Assembly (NCBI GenBank): GCA_005784505.1
Contig: VCAZ01000293.1
Coordinates: 199,916-263,915 of the forward strand
DNA length: 64,000 bases
Source of the DNA: Bagarius yarrelli
Lineage: Eukaryota; Chordata; Actinopteri; Siluriformes; Sisoridae
Direction: 5' to 3'
The translations under genes and the position numbers were made by a program. Position 1 is the first letter of the stretch; each line of letters opens with the position of its first letter. The notes below the pieces were generated by a model. The model was not told the DNA's origin, made no database searches, and saw only the letters and a list, made by a program, of their open reading frames with translations. Below, in pieces: positions 29,635 to 40,118 of the stretch.

Positions 29635-30900
29635 AAGTCAAGTCAATTGATCTTTATTTATATAGCAGATATAAAGCAGACATCAAAAAACATCAGATGT
29701 TAAGTGTTAAAGCAGTTTTACAGTATCAATACAAGGACAATAGTGAACACTTACTAAAATACTCAGTTTATTTTACCTGGTATCAGTAAATTAAGTGTCC
29801 CTAACTAAGCCAGCCAGAGGTGACAGTGGCAAGGAATCAAAACTCCTGACAGGATGGAGAAAAAAACCTTGGAAGAAACCAGGCTCAGTCAGGGCCAGTT
29901 TTCCTCTGACCAGACAAACCAGCAGGTTGGTACATGCTGCAGAAAAGTTGCCTTGTGCAGAGGACTCATCTGGTTCCCATGGTCTGGGACGACCGAATGG
30001 CTGCCTAGGAGACACTTCACTAGGGATTTGTTTTTGTCTATCCAGTTGACCCAGACTGAAATTTAGGGCTGTAGAGGTTGTCTCTAGGTGCTGACTTTGT
30101 ATCTTTGCTGTGTAAAGACTAGATCTGGTGGTGACAGTGACCTCGGAATAAGACAAAAGATTTATATTAGGATGTAACAAGTACATTGTGTGCTATTATA
30201 AGTGTTTCCGGTTCCAGTTGACCTGATCATTGCAGCCTAAAAAAACTTTAATAGATTTGAGTGTGTTTTATGTATTGATGTGTGTATTATGTATAGGCCA
30301 GGTTAAAGAGATGGGTCTTCAATCTAATTTTAAACTGACATAGTGTCATCATCCTGAACAGTGTTAGGTATTTTATCCCCGAATATAAGTGCTAGTTGGA
30401 AAAGGATCTGCCACCGAATTTGATATTCTAGGTATTATTATTATTAAATTGCCAGAGTTTTAAAAGCACAGCAGACGTGAAGAACTATAATAGGATAAGA
30501 ACTCACTCAAGTTCTGAGGTGCTAAACCATTTAGAGCTTTATAAATAATTAGCAAGATATTAAAATCAATCTGATGTTTTATACGGAGCCACTGCAGTGT
30601 TGACAAAACCAGACTAATACAGTCATACCTCCTGGTTCTAGTAGGTACTCTAGCTGCATTTTGGTTAAGCAGGAGTTTTTAGGTGTGCAGAACAACTACC
30701 CAATAAAGCGTTACAACAATCTAACCTTAAGGTCATGAATGTATTATGCTAAGATTTAGTGGCACTATTAGGGAGAAACAACTATTAGCATATGATTAGA
30801 GCCGACCGTTTTTAAATCTAAGAGCAGTCTTTGTACAAAGATACAGTATAAATTCTGATTGGAAATTCTCACAGATACCACTTTTCTTTATGGTGGGATA
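29635..30900 (-). mobile_element. L2-type LINE 3' part
   Basis: The lower end (AAGTCAAGTCAATTGATCTT, then TATTTATATAGC) is an LINE 3' tail on the minus strand. It is followed by a UTR block GTGACAGTGGCAAGG...GAAGAAACCAGGCTCAG like that at 53780. The end of the ORF at about 30300-30540 reads on minus HQIDFNILLIIYKALNGLAP, then QNLSEFL, the C-terminal RT-thumb motif of this group. It is degraded and 5'-truncated, possibly extending to about 31050. Confidence 0.65.
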
Positions 30901-31094
30901 TAATTGTGATGATACTATTACGATAGAGTGATGATACTATTACTAAGAGAGAGTCTGGATCGGTCTGTACTTAACAGTAGCCAGTACAGGCCACCAGAGC
31001 ACCGTACAGATTTTAATGGTGTAATGTAATCATATGGTGTCAGCAAGGTTTTCAAAAAAACCTATTTTCTAGAAGAAAACTTTTAACTTGGTTT

Positions 31095-31412
31095 TGTAAT
31101 GATTCTGACCTTCCACCACCAGAGGCTGCCCTCACCTGAGTACTATTTCCGGTAACATTTCAGGTTGCTAGCTTTATGATCTAGCACATCTGAACTCATG
31201 TTGCTCAAGTATTGTTTGATAGTGAACCTTACTGACCGCTTATTTCATGTTTTATGTCTACCGGGTTTTCTGATCTTTGCTCTATTTCTGTTTTTTTGGG
31301 TTTTTTTGCCTAAGGTTTAGACTTGTTTGGATTTACTGTCATTTACATGTACCGATCTTTGCAGTATTGTTGCAGTATTAGCCTTATAAGCCTCTAAGAC
31401 GTCTTTTTCACA
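31095..31412 (+). repeat. LTR of a gypsy-like element
   Basis: It starts TGTAATGATTCTGACCTTCC and has CACCACCAGAGG...CTCACCTGAGTA. This parallels the reverse complement of the LTR at 35619-35982 (TGTAAGGATTCCTTCCTCC, CACCAGAGGGCGCCATCTCC, TGAGTA). The end (CTCTAAGACGTCTTTTTCAC, then A) recurs at 32866-32898. A short Gag-like stretch follows to about 31560. Confidence 0.5.
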
Positions 31413-31561
31413 GAATATATCACCATTGCGGGATCCAGAGGTTTTGGCTCATCTTCAAGCCACAGTGGATTCCCAAACCCAAGCGAGCAGCAAAGCAGCA
31501 AGAAATTCAGGGAGCGCAATCAACAGTCTCTCTTGCGGCGGCATACAAATCCAGGAAGTGC
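31413..31561 (+). pseudogene. Gypsy-like Gag N-terminal scrap
   Basis: After the LTR the plus strand gives DPEVLAHLQATVDSQTQ in one frame and QQEIQGAQSTVSLAAAYKSR in another. This resembles the Gln-rich beginning of gypsy Gag. It is cut off by DIRS sequence at about 31562. Confidence 0.4.
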
Positions 31562-32840
31562 GAGAAAGACTCCAGGTGCGTCAGTGGCGTCTGCCGCGTT
31601 GCCTGAGCAAAAAATTCCTAAGTGCGATGTTTTCCTCAGTTCCGTGTTCAGTTTCCTCAGTTTCTCAGTTCCTCAGTTCCGTATTTTATCATGGCTTCTC
31701 GGCCGTGTGTTTCTTGGTGCAGTCAGTCAATCGTGTTCAGTTTCATTCCCACACAAAAACGCTTTCATGCATGAGACATTCCCCCTTTTGTGGGTCACTT
31801 CTCACGGGCATGTTGTGTGCCCGTTAAACCTCTGCTACTTACCACTTAGTTCCTCCTGCCTCTGGGCCTAAACTGTGGGTGCTGGGGGGGAGCAGGAAGA
31901 TGGGGCAGCATTGCCGGGCCAGCCCCTGCATGCATCCTATTCCTCCTCAGCTCTGTGCTCACCTGGTCAGGACACTGGAGAAACGTAAGGGGTTCCCCAG
32001 TCGGTCTCTCGAACTGGATGAGATGTCGATCACAGCGTCTGAAAGCGGGCTCGAATCCGTTGAGCCAGCGCTTTCTAGGGCTGGTCATCAGTCAGAGCGC
32101 AATGCCAACGGTGATACTAACATTCAAGCACATTCTAACGTGTGTAAGGTACCAGGATGGGGTTGTGGCTATAGACCTAAAGACCATAGACCATGAAATA
32201 CTTCCATGTTTTTATTCTTTCGAGACAAAAACCGCTTTTGCGGTTTGTCTTTGAAGGTCGTTTCATACCAGTACAATGTCCTCCCCTTTGGGCTGTCCCT
32301 ATCCCCATGTATCTTCACAAAGCTCACGAAAGCGGCCTTAGCCCCGCTTTGGGAGGGGGGCATAAGCATCCCTTAATTATCTTGCCGACTGACTTTTCCT
32401 AGCTTACTCGCAAGAAGTTGTGGTTGCACACAGGGACAGGGTGCTCCACCACCTTGCACATTTGGGGTTTTAGGTCAACTGGGAGAGAAGCAAACTTTCC
32501 CCCGTCTTGGTATCCACTTGGACTCAGTCACAATGAGTGCTCGGCTCTCCCTGGAGCAAGCCCAGTAAGTGCTGTGTGAGCTTTCCCAAACGCAGCTTAG
32601 TGGATCCCCTGTTACAATTTTAGAGGCTCCTGGGGCATTTGGCATTTTTGGCCATGGTGGTTCTGCTGGGCTTGATGCACATGTGACCGCTTCAGCACTG
32701 GCTTCACAACCGGGTCAGAGATGGGCATGGCGTCATAGCACACACCGGGTGCAGGTCACCATGCTGTGTCACCGGCCTCTCAGCCAGTGGGATCTCGTTT
32801 CTACAGACAGGAGTATCCTTAGAACAGATTTTTGCAAACT
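31562..32840 (+). mobile_element. DIRS retrotransposon relic (Gag-RT)
   Basis: 31620-32040 aligns with 50330-50760 (ATCATGGCTTCTCGGCCGTG, CACACAAAAACGCTTTCATG, GGGTTCCCCAGTCGGTCTCT). RT pieces follow: HILTCVRYQDGVVAIDLKT at 32125-32190 (motif A), then shifted frames with QCPPLWAVPIP (PFGLSLSP position) and VVVAHRDRVLHHLAHLG. The active-site box is destroyed (LAD-stop). The RT-RNase H linker ends near 32840, followed by an LTR tip (32866-32898). Confidence 0.65.
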
Positions 32841-32865
32841 TTTTAAAAAAGTGTTATACTGCAAC

Positions 32866-32898
32866 ATGGATTCCTCTAAGACGTCTTTTTTTTTACAG
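32866..32898 (+). repeat. LTR 3' tip
   Basis: GCAACATGGATTCCTCTAAG, then ACGTC...TTTTTACAG matches the 3' end of the LTR at 31095-31412. It also matches the reverse complement of the LTR at 35619-35982 (GCAACATGGATCCTTCTCC). It makes the DIRS piece look nested between two LTR ends. Confidence 0.45.
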
Positions 32899-32959
32899 GT
32901 TTGGCCTTTTTTGTATTTTTTAATCAGGGAACAGACACAGTCAGTCTATCTGCTTTCTG

Positions 32960-33330
32960 ACCTGGGCCCTAGTTAGTCAAGTGCAAACTCCAAGTCTATG
33001 TGGCAAATTTTTAGATAGTAGAGCAGCACCACCCCGGAAGGGATAAATACCATCTCCTTTCAACAGGCCAGGTCTGTGTAATTTAGCGCAGACATAAATA
33101 ACAAGCTTACTAAATTTACTTTTAGCATTAGCCAGCCTCATTTACCATAACATTGTTTTCAATGTGGCCTCAGAACCTTTAAAATGAATGCTGGTTAACC
33201 TTAGTTGTGACAGCATGTGATCTTCTTTGAGAAGTGGCTTTTTTCTTGTAACCCTCCCATACATGCAAAATTGTAGAGAATTTGTAATATTTTTAGCACG
33301 TGCAAATAAATTTACTGTTCTGTCATAAAT
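32960..33330 (-). pseudogene. Possible LINE ORF1 (esterase-like) scrap
   Basis: The minus strand near 33010-33065 reads GDGIYPFRGGAALLSKNL. This resembles the DG-HP-RRGAALLS-N motif at the end of the esterase-like ORF1 domain in CR1/L2 LINEs. Nothing further upstream could be assigned. Confidence 0.35.
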
Positions 33331-33929
33331 TCCTGCAACTGCGTCGAGTTTCTGTAGGCACTTGGTAGCTTCTTTGACCAGGTTCCTTGTTGCCCCTTTC
33401 TCCTGTATGTCCTAATCCAGGTACAGTCTGTGTTGTAATAAATACCCTCCACCTATTTTCTATGATATATTTATGGGCTTCTCAGCCTTTATTTAGTGGA
33501 GAGGATAAAAAGTCAAATGGAAAGGTGAGGACTAATGGGGTCAGAGAAAACCCAAAGCTGGAATCATTGAGTAGTGGAGCATAACAGCATCCCACTACTC
33601 CATGGTGCCAACTAAATACCTTCCGCATCCTGATAATTTCTTGTGAAATGTGAATAAGACTTCCCTATGCCTCTACGTTTTTAAAATTTTTTCAATGAAG
33701 CTTTTTGTATTTATTTCCTGACTTTTGCCTGTCTTCAACATTACCACAGATATGTTATGACAATGCCTCCCACCCATAGATTGTTTGCTTTAGTTGCACT
33801 ACTGAGGAATAATATGCTCCTAAAAGTTTTTTGTGCCATTGAGAAGGTGATTTAAAAAGGTGAAGTGTATGTAAGACTGCAGAGAGCTTAGGGGCAAGCA
33901 ATATGATTGCTGTGAAATTTTTTCACTTA
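33331..33929. other. Spacer without recognisable gene
   Basis: AT-rich. Short frames show no family motif. Confidence 0.4.
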
Positions 33930-34046
33930 CATCACTGTATGGTTCTGGTTCTGGGTCAGAAGTAGAGCAGTGGAAACTTGGTGGTGCTGGACATAGAACC
34001 TGCAATCTTCTGGTTATCAGTCCAGCCACTAAGCTACTACCTTCCC
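33930..34046 (-). repeat. SINE head fragment
   Basis: The minus strand reads AGTAGCTTAGTGGCTGGACT, then GATAACCAGAAGATTGCAGG, a tRNA-like A-box and anticodon-arm region. The 3' body is degraded. Confidence 0.55.
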
Positions 34047-34254
34047 AACTTAAAAGTGAAATATTATTAACTGATGTTTTTGTCTTATAAATAGGACAAT
34101 TTAGTCTAAAGAGGTATCAATGTTTTTGCAAGTTTACTTTTTTTAAAAATGATATTTGGTACAGGTAATGATAATATTTAATGCAGTGAACCCTGATCAT
34201 GAATCACATAAAAACTATATTTTTATTGTTACCGAATAAAATGTGTAACTACAG

Positions 34255-34785
34255 CTGTTTTTTACAAACTAAGCTGTATCACTTTGTACACAGACAGAGC
34301 TGTCTCACAATGTGCACACACATGGCTGTCTTACTTTGTGCACACAGCTGTCTTACTTTTTATAAACAGAGCTGTCTTACTTTGTACTCGAAAGAGCTGT
34401 ATCACTCTGTACACACACGGAGCTGTTCTACTTTGCTCACACACAGAGCTGCCTCACTTTGTTTACATAGCTGTCTCACTTTCTACACACAGAGTTGTCT
34501 TTTTTTGTTCACACAGAGCTGTCCCGCTCAGTAAACACACAAAGTTGTCTTTGTTCACACAATAAAGTGACTTGTTATCTACACACAACTATTGCTCTTC
34601 GTACACCCACAAAGCTGTCCCACTCAGCACACACACACAGCAATCAATCTTTGTAACCTACAGAAATGTCTCGCTTTGCACAAACACAGCAATCACTCTT
34701 ATTATACAGTACTTATTTTGTACACACTCAAGATTTTCTAATTCTGTATACACACACAGCTGTCTCACTCTCATTCTACACATAA
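34255..34785 (+). repeat. Minisatellite, degenerate ~30-bp units
   Basis: About 16 imperfect copies of a unit of the form ACACAGAGCTGTCTCACTTT, then GTAC, span this region. Related copies recur at 36245-36310 and 39127-39320, flanking the LTR retroelement. The frames (…LSYFVHTAVL…) are repeat translations, not genes. Confidence 0.8.
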
Positions 34786-34939
34786 ATTTCATTTATTTAG
34801 TATTTTATTGGCTGAAATAGGCTTCAGCGGATCCCCATGACCCTGAATTAGAGAATTAGGGTATAGAAGATGAATTGGATGAATGAATAAATAGTATTCT
34901 ACCAAATTCCTCTATGATATTTCTTTCATCTTTGAAGTA

Positions 34940-35064
34940 AGCTTTTCTGGGGTCAAAGGCCTTACTTAGAGGCCCAGTGTTGGTGGCTTGGTGGTGCTGG
35001 GAATCAAACCCTGATATTCCAGGTATCAGTCCAACACCTTAACCACTGAGTTACCACTTCCCCG
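34940..35064 (-). repeat. SINE fragment
   Basis: The minus-strand copy has GGTAACTCAGTGGTTAAGGT (A box), TCAGGGTTTGATTCCCAGC (readable B box), CACCACCAAGCCACCA and GGGCCTCTAAGTAAGGCC. The 3' third is missing. Confidence 0.7.
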
Positions 35065-35505
35065 CAAAGTTATTGCAGTGTGACATCACTAGTAGTTTAT
35101 GCGAACTTACAAGGTAACTAACAACTTGGGTAATTGACAAGAGGTTTAAATGTATTTAAATGCACATTTCTGTGAGACACCAGTTCTACTAGACATTTTT
35201 AAGGATGCAAATTGTTTTTGACAAGAGATCATCATTATTTGATGTTCGTTAATGACCCCTTAGTCATTAAACTAAATGGAGTTCATAACAGTGAACTAAT
35301 ACAATCATTAGCTTGTCAGCAGCACTTCCTGATTATTTACATTTTTGAACAAATTATTTGTATAATTATGATTATTTTTAGGTTTAAAATAGAATTTATG
35401 CATTGGTAAAAGTCACAATTACAAAGGGGGGGTCCTTATTGATATGATTATTAATTAATTGATTATTAATTGTTTATAGTTCACAAGTAGTTTTCAGTGA
35501 CAAAA
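35065..35505. other. Spacer without recognisable gene
   Basis: AT-rich with several ATTAATTA runs near 35440. No coding motif was recognised. Confidence 0.4.
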
Positions 35506-35618
35506 TTGTTTTAAGTAATTATTGAATAACTAATAAGAAACTACTTTTGTCCTAAATTATCTCTTACTTACTGCTTAGTCAATCTTGTTTCTATATTAAT
35601 TAACTGTTAATGTAGTAC
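35506..35618. repeat. Dispersed AT-rich repeat, LTR-interrupted
   Basis: It shares CTTACTTACTGCTTAGT, ATCTTGTTT and AATGTAGTAC in order with 15830-15935. The match stops where the solo LTR begins. Confidence 0.5.
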
Positions 35619-35982
35619 TGTGAGGAATCACTAGGAGAAGGATCCATGTTGCAAGTGACAGCTTTATTAAAGTTCAACAAATAATCCAATAGCGTAGTCA
35701 AAGCACAGGCAGAATTCGATACATTTACATTTACATTTACGATACACAGTAATCGAACACACTTGAGGCGAACAAACCAAAAACACCAGACAAATAAACG
35801 GGAAATAGACAAGAAAACAAAACACTTGGTATGTCGCATGGGGCTAAACAATACTTCGCAATGAATGCAATGAATGGGTTAGCTTACAAAGTTAACCAAA
35901 CAGGAAGTAAATGCGAGTGTGTGCATAGAGACAATACTCAGGAGATGGCGCCCTCTGGTGGGTGGAGGAAGGAATCCTTACA
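35619..35982 (-). repeat. Solo LTR with target duplication
   Basis: The plus-strand ends TGTGAGGAATC and GGAATCCTTACA form short inverted TG...CA termini. The 364-bp segment is flanked by AGTAC (35614-35618) and AATAC (35983-35987), a near-perfect 5-bp duplication. GCTTTATTAAAG on + gives a CTTTAATAAAGC poly(A)-signal context on the minus strand. The GGCGCCCTCTGGTGG block matches the LTR at 31095. A (TTTACA)n run at 35718-35740 is a possible SINE-tail scar. Confidence 0.65.
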
Positions 35983-36310
35983 AATACTAACGATTACTTT
36001 ATCTACAGTTACTTGTTAACTACGGACTATTATTCTAAAGTTTTATTTGCAATTTTGGGTAGCCTGCTCTGGCAATCTGTCAAGTGAAGTATTACCTAAC
36101 TAATATAGCACAGAAGGCAGATTCTTCTGACTTTCTGGCTTCTATGCTTAGTCCATTCTTCCTCATAGCCATGTGCTTTTCTGCTCTCAAAATAATAATA
36201 ATTTGGGGTAGATTTAGGAGTATCCTTAACTGTGGTAGGGTCTCTTATCACAACTCACAGAATATTTTTCACTTAGTACTCACAGAACTGCCTTACTTCA
36301 GACACACACA
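35983..36310. other. Spacer with minisatellite traces
   Basis: The right half (36245-36310: CTCACAGAACTGCCTTACTT, CAGACACACACAACA) belongs to the minisatellite seen at 34255. No gene was recognised. Confidence 0.4.
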
Positions 36311-36481
36311 ACAGCCTCCAAAATGTGTTTAAGAACCAGAGGTTTGTTTTTTTGGTCAAGTGAGACGTTTAATGACCCAGAAATGCTGCAGTGTGTTCTA
36401 AATCTTCAATAAAAAGATTCTTGCAACAATTTCCAAGTCTTCTCGCCTTCTACTGGTTTTCGTCGGGTAATTTACAACAGA

Positions 36482-36499
36482 TGGTGGCGTGACTCGGAT
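36482..36499 (+). other. Primer-binding-site candidate
   Basis: TGGTGGCGTGACTCGG starts two bases after the LTR end (ACAACA), in the position and with the TGG start of a tRNA primer site. The tRNA is not identified. Confidence 0.45.
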
Positions 36500-36825
36500 A
36501 GAAGTTGACACAACAAATCTGAAAAGAGCAACCCTGGAAGAATCAGCAACAGAATTCACACCAGTTGATGCAGTGAGAGCCGAAGAAAGATCTGACTCCA
36601 GAGCTGAACCTACAACAGTGACGCTGCTAATCCTGAAATCACCTGAAACAAGTACAGACTCTACTTTTGCAACTCAGCTAAGATTTGGTGAGTGTCACTC
36701 TATGAAAGAACCCAAAAACCAGTATTGGAGTGATCTTCTGCCCCACCAGAAAAGTGTTAAACAATGCTGTGGGGTAATTTAAACAATTTATTATTTTATT
36801 TCATATAATTTTTTTAAATTTTATT

Positions 36826-37200
36826 TTGGTTATCCTCTGTATATGCAGTGTGGTCAGGGAAGGTTAACTACCATTATGTGTTAACAAGTTTTATTTTATT
36901 TTGGGTTATCATCTGTACATCTTGTGTGTCAGGGAAGGTTAATTACTGTTGTGTGTTAACAAGCTTTTTTTATTTTTATTTTGGTTTATCCTCTGTTTTG
37001 GCAGGGAAGGTTAGCACTATGTGCTAATATTGGTTATCCTCTGTCTAGGCAGGAAAGAATTGGTTATTCTCTGTTCAGACAGGGAAGATTAGCATTTCAT
37101 GCTAATATTGGTTATCCTCTGTTTTGGCAGGGAAGATTAGCATTACATTACAGTTTGCTCAGCCAAGGAAGGTTAACCATAGTTGATCTGTGTTAACAAG
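36826..37200 (+). repeat. Tandem leader repeat with stem-loop in each unit
   Basis: Units of about 45-80 bp share GGTTATCCTCTGTTTTGGCA, then GGGAAG(G/A)TTAGCA. Each is followed by a complementary TGCTAAT (for example TTAGCACTATGTGCTAA and ATTAGCATTTCATGCTAAT) or GTTAAC...GTTAAC. They lie in the untranslated leader between the primer site and the Gag-like ORF. Confidence 0.65.
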
Positions 37201-37389
37201 TGTACCCTCTGTTGATCAGAGTGTTTTTTTATTGTTGTTGTTTTTTGGGTTTTTTTGAGATTGTGGTAACAAAGAATTTTACGAAATATGTTTAGAAAGA
37301 ATGCTAAACTGATCCCCACCATTGAAAAAGCTGGTCTTGCAACTCCTTTTTGAAAGGATATCGAATTTAAATCTCTTTTAGGGTATCAT

Positions 37390-37746
37390 ATGGACACCAT
37401 TGTTTCAGAGAAAGTTAGACAAAAGTTGGCAAATAAATATGGCATACATCCTGATAAAGCTTGGTCAATGGAGGAATGTAAAAAGGTACTTGGTGCATGT
37501 ATACGGAAGAATAATATAAAAGGTATTATTTGTTGTCATTGTGAGTTCTGTGCAGCTACTGCCCAAGGCCACATTCAGCAGATTTCAAAATTAGAGTTGC
37601 AAATTGAAGAATTGCATGCCCATGTGTCGTGGTTAACAAAGATAGCAGACAACGATGTAAATCCGCCAGCAGATGGTCTCTCTCCTGATCTGCCACCCCT
37701 ATTCGAAAGTGGAAAGGCTGTTGATTGTATTAACGCTAATGCATAG
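37390..37746 (+). pseudogene. Gag-like ORF of LTR retroelement
   Basis: The frame has 118 codons starting MDTIVSEKVRQKLANKYGIH. It has a Cys/His cluster (IICCHCEFCAATAQGH) and a short coiled-coil-like helix (IQQISKLELQIEELHAHVSW). Its position after the leader argues for Gag, but I recognise no capsid or zinc-knuckle motif. It ends by a stop, and a frame shift leads into an A-run. Other possibility: a non-Gag accessory ORF. Confidence 0.4.
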
Positions 37747-37847
37747 AAAGATAGAACCGTTTGTGAAATTGAAGTATGTAGAGCACATAAAAAGGCTCAA
37801 AGTGGTCTTGATGAAGCCGAAAGCATCTGTCCTAATCTGTCCTACTA

Positions 37848-37849
<2 letters not shown>

Positions 37850-37884
<35 letters not shown>
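37850..37884 (+). repeat. Poly(A) run
   Basis: An uninterrupted run of about 34 A follows the Gag-like ORF by roughly 100 bp. It could be the tail of a retrocopied transcript or a microsatellite. Confidence 0.8.
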
Positions 37885-37888
<4 letters not shown>

Positions 37889-37954
37889 ACTCTATTCAAC
37901 AGGTTTTTGTTGTTGTTGCACCTTTTTGTGAACTATTATCAGTATTGAGCTGTT

Positions 37955-38036
37955 TTTGATGTGACTCAAAGCACTTCTTGTACGTCACTCTGGACAAGAG
38001 CATCTGCTAAATGCTGTAAATGTAATTGTAAATGTA
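37955..38036 (+). repeat. SINE 3' tail
   Basis: GTCACTCTGGACAAGAGCAT, CTGCTAAATGCTGTAAATGT is the 3' body of the SINE family on +. The tRNA head is absent. Confidence 0.65.
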
Positions 38037-38379
38037 CTCCTTCTGTAGTCCAGACCCACACAGGCCACCCAAAGGCGAAGATTTCCTAATAGGTTTTCCC
38101 TTTCTTTTATTTTTATTTTTTTAGATTATGCCACACCTGACTGGTCCATAGGTGTCAATTATCTCTGGATATTAGTTCAAGGAACTACCCTTACACTCTA
38201 AAATCCACTATACGATCAAAGGCAGAATAACATCTTAGATGTACAAGGACCATGTATATATTTTTGTTTTATTTTTATTATATTTTTTTTTTTGTTCTGT
38301 TTGTGTTTTAAAATCTTGTTCTTGGGTTTTTCTTCTTCTTGTTTTCTTTTTTTCTTTTTTGTGTTGCAGATGTGTATTC

Positions 38380-38842
38380 CAGAGCTTATCACTACCACAC
38401 CAGCCAACAAAGTTCACTGTATTTCAACTGTAAAGGGTCTACCTTAAAAGAAGGAAGAGGACCTTATCAGAGGGAATCTGCCACCACAGAACTAATTTGA
38501 CTCTTCAAGACACAATTTTGACAGGACAGTTGGAAGAAACTCTCTGTCGCACAAAGATTAAAATTTTGTTTTGGACTAATGACTCATATAATGTACATGA
38601 TTATTTTGCTACTGATCACTATAGGTATTACTGAGAGCTTGCATTCCAAGGACAATGTATTTATTTTTTTAATGAAATAGTCAAGGAATGTATCGTTTTC
38701 AGGAGAAGACATATGCATGCATCTTATGGCAAATATGTCAGGGGAAGGTATTTCATGGGTAGCTAATCCAATTTCTGATTGTGACACTTGTGTCCTTTTG
38801 CATACTACTATCAAGGGGGATCAAAAGATTTTGGGGTAAGCA
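38380..38842 (+). pseudogene. Envelope-like scrap of LTR retroelement
   Basis: Plus-strand frames include a hydrophobic MTHIMYMIILLLITIGITES segment that could be a signal peptide. It is followed in shifted frames by NMSGEGISWVANPISDCDTC. Directly after it come a purine-rich run (CAAGGGGGATCAAAAGATTT) and the U3 start, the position where env ends in retroviruses. No conserved envelope motif was identified and the frame is broken. Confidence 0.3.
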
Positions 38843-39126
38843 TGTGACAAACAAATTGTGTTAACATGGTCTCGGTCACAACATATCAAAGTAACTTTGT
38901 AAACAAAAGGGAGTCGGGAAGACTGGATTGGGTGGCAATGCCGGGAAGTCTGAAATAGGTGTCGAGAAGTCTGCAGTCTTAACAAAAGATCTAAAGCTTC
39001 ACATAAGCATAACTTGATAGGACAGCCTCCAAAATGTGTATAAGAACCAGAGGTTTGTCTTTTGTCAAGTGAGACGTTGATGACCCCAGAAATGCTGCAG
39101 TGTGTTCTAAATCTAAATCAAAAAAA

Positions 39127-39320
39127 CACACAGCTGACACACTTTGCATACACACACAAGTTCCTTACTCTACACACTCAGCTGTGCATGTTGGACACAG
39201 AGCAATTTCACTCTGTACACACACACTGTTGCGTCACTTTTTTCACGCACAACAGATGTCCTGACTTTGTCTACACACACAACTGTCTTAACCTACACAT
39301 ACAGCTTCAACAAGTTTTAC
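39127..39320 (+). repeat. Minisatellite, related to 34255-34785
   Basis: ACACACAGCTGACACACTTT, GCATACACACACAAGTTCC and further variants continue the same unit type. It abuts the end of the LTR retroelement. Confidence 0.7.
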
Positions 39321-39518
39321 ACAGCAGAAGGCAATAGAGGAAGTTTCTGTTAAAATAAAAATATTAAACACAATTTTTTGACAAATTGTGCTGATATAAT
39401 TGTAATTTTATTTAAAAAAATAACACACATCGTTAAGTTTATCATTAAACACTTTTATTTATTTAAAATAAGTTATTTATCAAAAGCAGCAGTTATTCTG
39501 TGCTAGTTATGAACATGG
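39321..39518. other. Short AT-rich spacer
   Basis: No gene or repeat was recognised. Confidence 0.4.
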
Positions 39519-39651
39519 GTTCTCCCTTTCTGTTGTTCACTCGACGTTGTGTGGAGCGATGACACTAGGATCACGTTTTTATTTTAAATTTAAAAAAGGG
39601 CAGCGTCAGCAGCAAACAGCCAGAGAAGAAGCAGAAATCGAGTGATCCTTT

Positions 39652-40029
39652 TTGCGTCGCTGGAGCAGCAGCACAAAGCAGCAGTCTCTCCTTTGCGGGG
39701 GGCGGCTGAAGGGGGGGTATGAGGACATCCCCCAGGTGAAGAGGGCTTGTCGCGGTGCACCTGTGCCACCTGCGCCACTTAGAGGGGTTGTCCGAGACTC
39801 CCTTTCAAGGTGTTTTCAAGTTTCTTCTGCCCTTGTGGCGAAGGCTTATACTGCCTCTGGAGAGGCTGCGTCTGCCCTAAATGCCATGACCATCCTGCAG
39901 GTTTACCAGGCAGAGGTGTTGAGATTCGTAATTCCATGTGTCAATCCTTCCAAACCGTTTCTGCAGTTCGCCTTTGAGGATTGCTCATGCCAGTTCACTG
40001 AGGCTGAGGCTCACACACCGCTGCCTTAG
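39652..40029 (+). pseudogene. DIRS Gag C-terminus fused to RT scrap
   Basis: The ORF reads LKGGYEDIPQVKRACRGAPV, then SALVAKAYTASGEAASALNA, MTILQVYQAEVLRF. This is the end of DIRS Gag. It then jumps to PCVNPSKPFLQFAFEDC, the RT region following motif A. The fusion results from a deletion. Confidence 0.65.
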
Positions 40030-40118
40030 CACCCTTTTGGGAGGCGGGCATAAGCAGCACCCTTAACTACCTCGGCGACAACTGGCTAATTCACCATGTC
40101 ATTCACCGTGCCACTGGG

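Larger units (their letters stand above)
36311..39126 (+). mobile_element. Rearranged LTR retroelement (retrovirus-like), unassigned family
   Basis: The left partial LTR is 36311-36479 and the right partial LTR is about 38843-39126. They share ACAGCCTCCAAAATGTGT, AAGAACCAGAGGTTTGT and GAAATGCTGCAGTGTGTTCT. The left copy keeps the AATAAA and the ...TTTACAACA end. The right copy keeps the upstream part starting TGTGACAAAC. A primer-binding-like TGGTGGCGTGACTCGG follows the left LTR. Inside are a leader with a tandem repeat, a Gag-like ORF, a 34-A run, a SINE tail and an envelope-like scrap. Pol is absent. Confidence 0.55.

Noticed and set aside
34284..34565. Frames of 93-111 codons with repeating SYFVHTAVLL-type text
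   Set aside because: They are translations of a ~30-bp minisatellite. No protein family.
34255..34785. Direct repeats with spacer-like variation, suggestive of a CRISPR array
   Set aside because: Units are degenerate throughout with no constant repeat and unique spacers, in eukaryotic DNA. It is a minisatellite.
38216..38433. Lys/Gln-rich minus frames and Phe/Leu-rich plus frames
   Set aside because: Produced by T-rich low-complexity sequence. No motif on either strand.
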